This document shows, piece after piece, positions 6,754-12,584 of a stretch of 14,376 bases of DNA (position 1 is the first letter of the stretch; each line of letters starts with the position of its first letter). Location: NCBI GenBank assembly GCA_003486675.1, contig DNGG01000338.1, forward strand, positions 1 to 14,376, written 5' to 3'. The DNA is from Cyanobacteria bacterium UBA11372. GTDB taxonomy: Bacteria; Cyanobacteriota; Cyanobacteriia; Cyanobacteriales; Aerosakkonemataceae. The position numbers and the translations under genes were made by a program. The notes under the pieces are model-generated. The model saw nothing but the letters and a program-made list of their open reading frames with translations, was not told the DNA's origin and did not search any database.

Positions 6754-8127
6754 ATGAATGCAGATAAAAATAGATATTTTACTCAGTTTAAACCAAGATC
6801 TTCCACGAGTTCCATAGCCCGCCAGGGATTAAAATCCCTGGCTAATAGCTTAAGTCCTCTAAAGAGGACTGAATTCAGGTACTTAATTTCCAGGTGGGTG
6901 GTGAATCGGAGCCAAACAACGGCACAATTTCTGTGTCTGACAATCGCCTTTTGTGTTTATTTCAGTTTCTCAGCGATCGCAGCCACAAATCCCAACCAAA
7001 ATCCCAATCCGAATCAGTTTCCTCCCAATCCTTTAGAAATTAGAACCCCCGATCCTCTATTACCTCGAACTAACAGAAGACGCCGCCTAACTGATGCCGA
7101 ACGCGCTGCACTTTCTGTGGCATTAGAACAACTAAATACCGCAGCGGCGGCTAAATTGCAAGCCGGGGACAGGGTGGGAGCGTTTGAAATATGGTATCGC
7201 GAATTGCGGCTGCGGCGATATATTGGGCCGTTGTCTGAGGTGCAGGCGTTGGGGAGAGTGGGCGCGATCGCATTACAGCAAAATAGCCGACAAGATGTAC
7301 AAATTATTACCAAGCGCTTGCAGATAATTCAACAAGAACTGCAAAAGAAACCGCCTGTAGAGTTGGAGTTGTTGCGATCGCTCGGCACCGCCTATCGGCA
7401 AGTCAATGCGCCCCAATTAGCCGTTGGCATTTACGAACAAATTCTTGCCTTAGCGCGATCGCAGCCAGATATCCCGACTGTTGAGGCGACTCTGCTCACC
7501 CTTGCTGAAATGAATATGAGTTATTTTGACTACATTAAAGCTGCCGATCACTATCGGGAATTACTGAGATTAGCGGAGTCAAGGAGCGATCGCGTCAAAC
7601 AAATCGCCTATTTAAAACAACTAGCATATATTTACGACCAAGGCAAACAACATCAAATGGCAATCAAAACAAAGCAGCAATTAATAGAACTTTCCCTCAC
7701 CGAACAAGACTTGCTCCAAGTTCCATCACTTTATCTATCAATTGGTTCCAATTATGAAGCCCTTGGTTTAGTAGAACAAGCCGCACAAAACTATCAAGAA
7801 GCTTATGCTTTTGCCTATCAACGAGAAATGTTTAATCTCGCAAAAGAGGCATTGCAAAAACTGGCTAATCTATTCCAATCTTCTAACCAACCCCAGCAGG
7901 CATTGTCAGTTTATCAAATTCTTGTGTCAGTCAACATACTGGCTAAAGATTCTTACGGAATCATGAACGCTTACGACCAAATTGGCAAACTTTACCTCAG
8001 TTTAAAAGACTTTCCCCAAGCCCTCAACGCTTTTCAACAAGGATTGGAAATAGCCAAACAATTGCAATATCGCGAAGCTTACTTTTCCCAACAAATCGAG
8101 CAAGTAAACAAGCAGGCTCCCCAGTAA
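6754..8127 (+). CDS. Exported tetratricopeptide-repeat protein
   Basis: A 457-residue protein from ATG 6754, which has GAAGAGG 10 nt upstream. A hydrophobic export signal is at about residues 58-76, ending in a clear AIA|A signal-peptidase site. It is preceded by an unusually long basic leader of some 55 residues that is encoded by palindromic repeat DNA. GTG codons at 6898 and 6901 would give a conventional signal peptide (start M-N-R-S-Q-T-T), so the true start may be there, though the upstream AGGTGG is a poor ribosome site. After an Asn/Pro-rich linker (77-105) the protein is helical, with TPR-like pairs such as LGTAYRQVNAPQLAVGIYEQIL, LYLSIGSNYEALGLVEQAAQNYQEA and IGKLYLSLKDFPQALNAFQQGL. 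It is probably a periplasmic or thylakoid-lumen scaffold for protein interaction; partners unknown. Confidence 0.85.
   Translation: MNADKNRYFTQFKPRSSTSSIARQGLKSLANSLSPLKRTEFRYLISRWVVNRSQTTAQFLCLTIAFCVYFSFSAIAATNPNQNPNPNQFPPNPLEIRTPDPLLPRTNRRRRLTDAERAALSVALEQLNTAAAAKLQAGDRVGAFEIWYRELRLRRYIGPLSEVQALGRVGAIALQQNSRQDVQIITKRLQIIQQELQKKPPVELELLRSLGTAYRQVNAPQLAVGIYEQILALARSQPDIPTVEATLLTLAEMNMSYFDYIKAADHYRELLRLAESRSDRVKQIAYLKQLAYIYDQGKQHQMAIKTKQQLIELSLTEQDLLQVPSLYLSIGSNYEALGLVEQAAQNYQEAYAFAYQREMFNLAKEALQKLANLFQSSNQPQQALSVYQILVSVNILAKDSYGIMNAYDQIGKLYLSLKDFPQALNAFQQGLEIAKQLQYREAYFSQQIEQVNKQAPQ
6821..6870. repeat. Two adjacent palindromes inside the TPR gene 5' region
   Basis: The first palindrome, 6821-6842, has 10-bp perfect arms (GCCAGGGATT / AATCCCTGGC) around AA. 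The second, 6853-6870, has 8-bp perfect arms (AGTCCTCT / AGAGGACT) around AA. Both have the look of dispersed cyanobacterial repeats, and similar sequences occur in intergenic DNA of related genomes (from memory). Here they read through in frame as part of a basic leader (SSIARQGLKSLANSLSPLKRTE). Confidence 0.7.
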
Positions 8128-8296
8128 ATATCAATGATAATACACTAAAACCTGCTTTTGTCAATAGTAAAAACAGGGAAATAGCTAAACTTATATAGTA
8201 TAAAAATTACAGGTTATTTACTGACAATTACTCAGGTGATTGCGATCGAGATGCGAGAAACTAAGGATGTTTACTGTAAAGGGGTAAAAAATCCCA

Positions 8297-8734
8297 ATGA
8301 ATCGCGGTTTATCATTATTTGCCGGGTTATGTTTAGCTATTGTACCTAACGTTCAAGCTGCTGAATTATCAACAGTTTATCAACCAAAACAATCTGGTGT
8401 GAATTCAGATATTTTGATGGCACAAACAGCGCGTACCCGTCGCGTTCAATTTGCCCGAGGTTCTAACTCGGCGACTATCAGAGACAGCGTTATCCGAGGT
8501 GAAAGAAATGTTTACATATTGGGCGCTCGTGCTGGTCAGACAATGAGAGTTAATATCTCCTCCTCCCAAGCACAAGGGGGGGCGTTGTTTGATGTAGTTT
8601 CACCCGATGGAATAGTCATGGAAACTGGCGCTACAACCTTTGAGCAAGAATTACCCGCTTCGGGGAACTATCGCATTGTTGTTGGTGGTTCGCGAGGTAA
8701 TGCCAGTTTCTCGCTCAACGTCAGTATTAAATAA
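8297..8734 (+). CDS. Small secreted beta-rich protein (PPC-like / lysozyme-inhibitor-like)
   Basis: A 145-residue protein. The first 22 residues form a signal peptide (basic N-R start, hydrophobic core, cleavage at VQA|A). The C-terminal 90 residues are strand-rich: RVQFARGSNSATIRDSVIRG, NVYILGARAGQTMRVNISS, ALFDVVSPDG, ELPASGNYRIVVGG, ASFSLNVSIK. This pattern matches the jelly-roll of bacterial pre-peptidase C-terminal domains and of g-type lysozyme inhibitors, which cyanobacteria encode in many copies (family knowledge, from memory). No catalytic residues or cysteines stand out. It probably acts in the periplasm or outside the cell. AAGGGG lies upstream at about 12 nt, and GGGG...TCCC could form a small hairpin over it. 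The gene stands alone, 169 bp after the TPR gene. Confidence 0.8.
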   Translation: MNRGLSLFAGLCLAIVPNVQAAELSTVYQPKQSGVNSDILMAQTARTRRVQFARGSNSATIRDSVIRGERNVYILGARAGQTMRVNISSSQAQGGALFDVVSPDGIVMETGATTFEQELPASGNYRIVVGGSRGNASFSLNVSIK

Positions 8735-8765
8735 TTAACGTAAGTTCCTAGTTACATCGAGCCAA

Positions 8766-8832
8766 AGAAACCCGGTTTCTCGGAAAAATCGTGGGTTTGG
8801 CAGGGAGAAATCTATGAAGAAACCGGGTTTCT
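8766..8832. repeat. Pair of inverted AGAAACC palindromes
   Basis: The 15-mer AGAAACCCGGTTTCT (8766-8780) recurs as its reverse complement at 8818-8832. Each is itself a near-perfect palindrome (AGAAACC/GGTTTCT), and the 37-nt spacer contains no gene. Because the copies are inverted, the whole forms a cruciform or a long hairpin downstream of the secreted-protein gene, where it could also stop transcription. The type is common in intergenic DNA of Microcoleus/Oscillatoria-like genomes (from memory). Confidence 0.7.
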
Positions 8833-8860
8833 GACTGGGGTAATAGAAAAGAAAAATCAC

Positions 8861-8895
8861 CAATTACCAATTACCAATTACCAATTACCAATTAC
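8861..8895. repeat. Heptamer tandem array, five perfect CAATTAC units
   Basis: Five identical 7-nt units run without interruption, preceded by a partial unit. The array fits the short tandemly repeated repetitive (STRR) class described in filamentous cyanobacteria. No coding potential. Confidence 0.9.
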
Positions 8896-8984
8896 CATCT
8901 TTCTTGAGTGACAATTGACGCCTGGTTGGCTTTCCTACCAAAGGGTGAGGCGATTTTTTGAGGAAATTAATAAAGTTAAAGGTG

Positions 8985-9014
8985 TAAAGAGCCTGCCGCT
9001 CTTTAAAAAAGGAG
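8985..9014 (+). promoter_or_regulatory. 5' UTR hairpin and strong Shine-Dalgarno of the 83-residue gene
   Basis: TAAAGAGC (8985-8992) and GCTCTTTA (8998-9005) form a perfect 8-bp stem with a 5-nt loop. It is followed immediately by an A run and AAGGAG (9009-9014), 7 nt before the ATG at 9022. The ribosome site is the strongest in the window and fixes the start. The hairpin leaves it unpaired, so it may stabilise the message 5' end; this is inference. Confidence 0.55.
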
Positions 9015-9021
9015 CTTTAAG

Positions 9022-9273
9022 ATGAAGCGTTCTAATTTAGCTAAAATTGCTGGGGCTGGCATTCTTTCCCTCAGTTTAGCGTTGCTTCCTTCAACGTTAC
9101 CAACTTCTGCCCAAACAACTCCTGATAGCGTAGAAAATACTACGCCCCCCGCCGCAGAAACCACACCTATCCGACGAGAAGTTCGGATTGATAATATCAA
9201 TGGCAACTGGCTGGGCGCAATTGGTCTGATTTGTTTAGCCCTTCTATCGCGTGAGTACAGCAAACCCCGCTAA
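9022..9273 (+). CDS. Small WGxxGxxG-type membrane protein, diverged
   Basis: An 83-residue protein. A signal peptide at 1-30 (M-K-R-S start, hydrophobic core GAGILSLSLALLP, cleavage near TSA|Q) leads into a Thr/Pro-rich low-complexity stretch (31-49). A short acidic/basic segment follows, then a C-terminal hydrophobic helix (63-75) ending in R-E-Y-S-K-P-R. This layout matches cyanobacterial WGxxGxxG-CTERM proteins (export signal, Thr-rich spacer, D-W-G-W-x-G-L-x-G helix, basic tail). The signature is degenerate: N62-W63-L-G65-A-I-G68 keeps one Trp and two Gly. These proteins are thought to be anchored or sorted through the tail; function unknown. It ends 102 bp before the convergent DUF2330 gene. 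Confidence 0.75.
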   Translation: MKRSNLAKIAGAGILSLSLALLPSTLPTSAQTTPDSVENTTPPAAETTPIRREVRIDNINGNWLGAIGLICLALLSREYSKPR

Positions 9274-9275
9274 GT

Positions 9276-9376
9276 GCTAATAGCTAATGGCTAATCGCTA
9301 ATTGTGAAAATGTTTAACTACAATTTGGCGAGCCAAGCTTTTTAATATTAGTAATTAGCAATTATCAATTAGCCAT
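9276..9376. repeat. Inverted heptamer arrays between convergent genes, possible shared terminator
   Basis: Four GCTAATN units (9276-9303) are followed 54 nt later by inverted units. The arm 9287-9304 and the reverse complement of 9359-9376 agree at 16 of 18 positions. The right arm ends on the stop codon of the minus-strand DUF2330 gene. The long stem-loop lies exactly between two converging genes, so it may end transcription from both sides (inference). The interior (9305-9358) is AT-rich and without coding potential. Confidence 0.6.
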
Positions 9377-10698
9377 CAAGGCCAAATATTTCTCCAAAAA
9401 GGAAGGTTTTGCTGTTGTGCGGCAGTGGCAGGCATTTTCTGGCGAATTTCCTGGATATTCCATCCGGTTAGCTGTGCCAAAGTTTGAGCTTCCCGTTCAA
9501 ATCGTTCAGCCAAAACCCGTTGATATCTTTGGCCCTCTTCGCATTGAATTTCGCCGCTAAAAGGATGGCGCAGAATATACCGACCTTGGAAAAATTGACG
9601 ATTTGATGTTTCTTGGAACATCAAATCTTCTGGAAATTTATCCCGGGTATAGCGGACGTGGAGACGGGTAATAAAGACATTTGTGCCGCTTCCAGGCGTT
9701 AGCCAAAATACACCAGCTTGGCGCAATTCTTCCGGATTCAAAGGTTGGGCAGAACAAGGATCGCATCCTCCCATGTCCCAAGCATATTCGATAAATGCGC
9801 TATTTTTTCCTTCCCTAGTATAGGCGGTTTGGAACATGGCTTTATAGAAATCGCCAAACTCATTTTTGACAAACAGGGGAATTTGAGTATCGGAAGGAAT
9901 TTTTACGGTGCGGTAGTTGATGATTTCTGTTTGACCTTTGGGGGATAAGAGGTAAACAATTAAATCTTGATCGCTTGTAGCATTGAGCGTTCCCAGCCGA
10001 ATTGGCAACATGAATCTGGCAGATTCATAAGCCATTTGCAGGGGTCGCAGAAATTTATATCCTGATTTTTGAAATTCCGATAGATTGACTTTGGCAACGA
10101 AGAATTTCATGTTTTGCCTAATGTAGGGTTGCAGCAGTTGACTACTCCCTGGCGGTATGCGGTAACCGTTTCTTTTGAGCCAGGTTTCTAGACCGTTAGA
10201 TTCCCTAGCACTTAAGATTAAAATGTCATATTCTCCTACACTAAAGCGGGATTCTATTGTTACGCCTAAAGCACTTTCATCGTTTCTCATCCTAGCTGGA
10301 CTTGCTGCCATTGGTGCCCCACCTCTAGTTCCAGATCCAACGCTGAGGTCGCCATCGCCGCAAGGGTCTGGGTCAAAATATTCTACCAGTCGGGGGGCGC
10401 TAAAAGCATCGAGACGTTCGATAATTTTGGGGTCACCAACTCGCACTTGTTCTTGCTGAAGTACAACTGGAACTGGGACGACAATGGCAAAGTCTTTGAC
10501 ATTGCCTTGGTAGTCATTTGCCATTGTTAAAATTGTGCGATCGCCTTGGCGTGCAATAATCGCTTGCGACGCTTTGTTATATAGCTTGGTATCTGCTTTT
10601 GCCACATAAAACCCACAAAATCCCCAAGCGTTAGGCGCAACCCAAATAACTGCTAAAATCGCGATCAAAATAGCTATCAATCCCCGTATCTGTTTCAT
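9376..10698 (-). CDS. Exported DUF2330 family protein
   Basis: A 440-residue protein from ATG at 10698. Residues 1-26 are a signal peptide (M-K-Q-I-R, hydrophobic run, cleavage at AWG|F). The mature start is the DUF2330 hallmark: FCGFYVAKADTKLYNKASQ, an I-A-R-Q-G-D-R-T-I-L-T-M strand, a Y-Q-G segment, DFAIVVPVP, then ERLDAFSAPRLVEYFDPDPC. Further conserved blocks are GEYDILILSA...GLETWLKRNGYRIP and GGCDPC...L...ELRQAGVFWLT, followed by FITRLHVRY. I see no C-terminal membrane helix, so it is probably soluble in the periplasm. Cysteines near both the DPDPC and GGCDPC motifs could form disulfides. Biochemical function is not known for the family. It lies 211 bp downstream of the RnfD-like gene on the same strand, so a shared transcript is possible. 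Confidence 0.85.
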   Translation of the reverse strand: MKQIRGLIAILIAILAVIWVAPNAWGFCGFYVAKADTKLYNKASQAIIARQGDRTILTMANDYQGNVKDFAIVVPVPVVLQQEQVRVGDPKIIERLDAFSAPRLVEYFDPDPCGDGDLSVGSGTRGGAPMAASPARMRNDESALGVTIESRFSVGEYDILILSARESNGLETWLKRNGYRIPPGSSQLLQPYIRQNMKFFVAKVNLSEFQKSGYKFLRPLQMAYESARFMLPIRLGTLNATSDQDLIVYLLSPKGQTEIINYRTVKIPSDTQIPLFVKNEFGDFYKAMFQTAYTREGKNSAFIEYAWDMGGCDPCSAQPLNPEELRQAGVFWLTPGSGTNVFITRLHVRYTRDKFPEDLMFQETSNRQFFQGRYILRHPFSGEIQCEEGQRYQRVLAERFEREAQTLAQLTGWNIQEIRQKMPATAAQQQNLPFWRNIWP

Positions 10699-10750
10699 AT
10701 GACCATCCTGTTTAGCCGATTTTTATTGATTGCTGACTATTGACCAAGAA

Positions 10751-10798
10751 GACGCAAAGACGCCCAGACGCGGAGAAAAAAAGACGCGGAGCGCGACC
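10751..10798. repeat. Period-8 GACGCNNA tandem repeat
   Basis: Successive 8-nt blocks from 10751 read GACGCAAA, GACGCCCA, GACGCGGA, GAAAAAAA, GACGCGGA, GCGCGACC. The register is exact, with one decayed unit. It lies in the 211-bp gap between the RnfD-like and DUF2330 genes. A matching block recurs near 14263. It is non-coding; short frames across it are repeat artefacts. Confidence 0.7.
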
Positions 10799-10909
10799 TT
10801 TCTCAAGATCTCCACATCTGGTTACAAGCCTCCCGAATTTAAACGCGCTAGAATCAGAAAATTCTTCTTTTCTCGAATCCCCTGGCGCCTACCATCGGGT
10901 GTCCCCCCG

Positions 10910-11761
10910 TCACCATCTCAGGAGCGTCACCGCCTCCTCTTCAAGACTGCCCCCTGACCAAGAAAATCTAGGGGCTGACCAGATCTTATCCAAAATTAAG
11001 GTTAAGGGTGAAAGGGCAAATAATGCCCAGAAGACTGCTGTGGGAATAAAAAATTGATTCCGCAGAATAAAAGTTAAGATAGCAATACTAATAGCCCAAA
11101 TTAATCGACCCGACCTGGCATTAGGAATCGAACGGGGGTCTGTAATCATAAATAAGGCAAACAGCAACAACGAACCGCTCATCAATCGATGGAAAAAAAC
11201 ATCCCAAGTCGAGCCTAGCCAAAGATTGCGAATCGCTTCTAAACAAGCGTAACTGCCTAAAAAAGCGGCAGTTGTGTCCCAACGTCCTACTCGTTTTAAA
11301 ACCATTCCGCCAGCGCCAAAAAATATCAGTGCGTACCACCAATCATCACCCCACTGTCCCGGCGAAACCCAGGCATCTTTTGTCAGACAAAGCGCCGAAA
11401 TAATCCCAAAGTTAGCGGGATTAAAAAAATGCTTGCGCTCAAATTGAAAAATAAATTTACTCAAAATTGCTAGGGTTCCTGCTAAAATTATAGTGGTGGA
11501 ATGTTCGGATCTTAAAAGTAAGCTCAGACCTAAAGCGGTAATTAAGGAACTGCGAAATGAAGGCTGAATCGGAGTGAGTTTTTCAGCCAGATTTTCTTTG
11601 GCAGGCCAGAGGCAGGAGAGCAGCCACTGAGCAGTACAGCAGGTGGCGATCGCAACTAAAATTAAGTCAAGCCGCAAAGTCCAGTCTCTGGTAGCCACAC
11701 CTAAGACCAGGAAAAGGGATAGAAACAGAATTTGATAGTCTCGGACATCTTTGAAAAACAT
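10910..11761 (-). CDS. Stand-alone RnfD/NqrB-like integral membrane protein
   Basis: About 283 residues from ATG 11761. A TTG at 11794 would add 11 residues, but MFFKDVRDYQ looks like the natural start. The protein is mostly hydrophobic with roughly eight to ten membrane segments. It carries the family marks KHFFNPANFGI in the middle and SGSLLLFALFMITDPRSIPNA near the C-terminus, shared with the RnfD/NqrB fold and with the related UnbU-like proteins. I do not see the SGAT-type motif at which RnfD and NqrB receive covalent FMN, and no other rnf or nqr subunit is in the window. It is therefore unlikely to be a conventional Rnf subunit. A role in membrane redox or ion transport is inference. It is divergent from the DUF6464-type gene and upstream of DUF2330. 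Confidence 0.75.
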   Translation of the reverse strand: MFFKDVRDYQILFLSLFLVLGVATRDWTLRLDLILVAIATCCTAQWLLSCLWPAKENLAEKLTPIQPSFRSSLITALGLSLLLRSEHSTTIILAGTLAILSKFIFQFERKHFFNPANFGIISALCLTKDAWVSPGQWGDDWWYALIFFGAGGMVLKRVGRWDTTAAFLGSYACLEAIRNLWLGSTWDVFFHRLMSGSLLLFALFMITDPRSIPNARSGRLIWAISIAILTFILRNQFFIPTAVFWALFALSPLTLILDKIWSAPRFSWSGGSLEEEAVTLLRW

Positions 11762-11929
11762 AGCCTGCGCCAAGATAAGGAAACCAGATTTCAAATGTAG
11801 ATAGGTTAAACAAAAAAAAGTGCCTTTGTTACGGAAATTGTTACAGACTCGATTAAAGTTGCCCTGGGTTACGTCATTTGGTTAAACTATCCCAATGGTG
11901 TAAGCGGCGGGCTGCGATCGCGATACCTT

Positions 11930-11957
11930 AAAAGATGTAGTGCGCAACACATCTTTT
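11930..11957. promoter_or_regulatory. Dyad-symmetric element just before the DUF6464-type gene
   Basis: AAAAGATGT (11930-11938) and ACATCTTTT (11949-11957) are perfect 9-bp inverted arms around a centre holding the self-complementary TGCGCA. In total 24 of 28 positions obey the dyad. It ends 7 nt before the ATG at 11965. It could be an operator, or as RNA a hairpin near the ribosome site. It is also built like a weak bidirectional terminator (A-run, stem, T-run). I cannot tell these apart from sequence alone. Confidence 0.5.
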
Positions 11958-11964
11958 GGGAGCT

Positions 11965-12324
11965 ATGGAGCCAGACTCACTGCCTACGGAGGTCATACTG
12001 ACGCACCCGCGTCAGTCCCTGGGAAGCGTCCAGCTAGATTGGACACCGGAACCCGGTAACTATCTCAACCTGGAAGGTCAAACCTACGCTGTTTTAGAAC
12101 GCCGCCACCGCTATCAACTTAAGTCAGGGCGCTATCGGTTACATAAAATTGCCTTATACGTCCAATCTGCACCCCGCCCCACAGAAACAAGTTTTGTAGG
12201 CGGACACTGGGTATTGGGAGATGCCAATTGTCGGTTTAATGCTCGTTCTGAACTAATTCGCTGTGCAGTCAACCCAGAGGGACCCTGCGTCAGCTGTCGC
12301 TTCTACGAGAATGTTGACGAGTAG
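11965..12324 (+). CDS. Small DUF6464-type cyanobacterial protein
   Basis: A 119-residue soluble protein with no signal peptide or membrane segment. I chose ATG 11965 because the alternative TTG at 11956 lies inside the right arm of the preceding dyad. GGGAG sits only 2 nt before this ATG, an unusually tight ribosome site. The sequence is strand-rich: EVILTHPRQSLGSVQLDWTP, NYLNLEGQTYAVLERRHRYQL, RYRLHKIALYVQ. It ends with C-x7-C-x2-C (R-C-A-V-N-P-E-G-P-C-V-S-C-R-F-Y-E), a possible metal or redox site. From memory this matches the widely conserved cyanobacterial DUF6464 family, for which no function is established. The RnfD-like gene is divergent, so the intervening 200 bp presumably holds both promoters. 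Confidence 0.75.
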   Translation: MEPDSLPTEVILTHPRQSLGSVQLDWTPEPGNYLNLEGQTYAVLERRHRYQLKSGRYRLHKIALYVQSAPRPTETSFVGGHWVLGDANCRFNARSELIRCAVNPEGPCVSCRFYENVDE

Positions 12325-12584
12325 AGGGGAGAGGGAAACAGAGTTAGCGATCGTTTCGCGCCTGATACGACTTTTCTGGTTTGGCGATACAGATAAGTTT
12401 CTGCTTCGCCGTCTTCCTTCTTCTTTTTGCTCTCTCGCTCAAATTAACCGCCAAAAATACAACCAGTTAGTGCCAGAAAGACTCTTAGCAATTTAGGTAG
12501 CGATCGCAACTCTTCCCAGATTCTGTATTATCTGCTACGAGCGCAAAAATTATAGCATTACATTACGGGAGTTAGAGTAAGACC
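12325..12584. other. 260-bp intergenic region before the glycosyltransferase gene
   Basis: No credible gene is seen; a 77-codon plus-strand frame starting inside the previous gene lacks coding character. It contains one HIP1 octamer near 12500 and a near miss near 12345. An AT-rich stretch at 12545-12565 precedes the GTG start. I cannot assign a promoter with confidence. Confidence 0.4.

Noticed and set aside
8151..8177. Intrinsic terminator after the TPR gene
   Set aside because: The stem (CCTGcTTTT / AAAAaCAGG) has a central mismatch, is AT-rich and is not followed by a T run.
8861..8895. CRISPR array
   Set aside because: Units are 7 nt and contiguous, with no spacers and no cas genes nearby.
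9003..9263. 86-codon minus-strand frame opposite the WGxxGxxG-type gene
   Set aside because: The plus-strand gene has a strong ribosome site, signal peptide and membrane tail; the opposite frame has none of these.
10730..11057. Two plus-strand frames across the period-8 repeat
   Set aside because: They run from repeat DNA into the antisense of the RnfD-like gene and are rich in repeat-derived Arg and Lys.
10910..11794. Part of an Rnf or Nqr complex, or of an enediyne pathway as in UnbU
   Set aside because: No other Rnf/Nqr subunit and no enediyne polyketide synthase gene is in the window; only the fold is shared.
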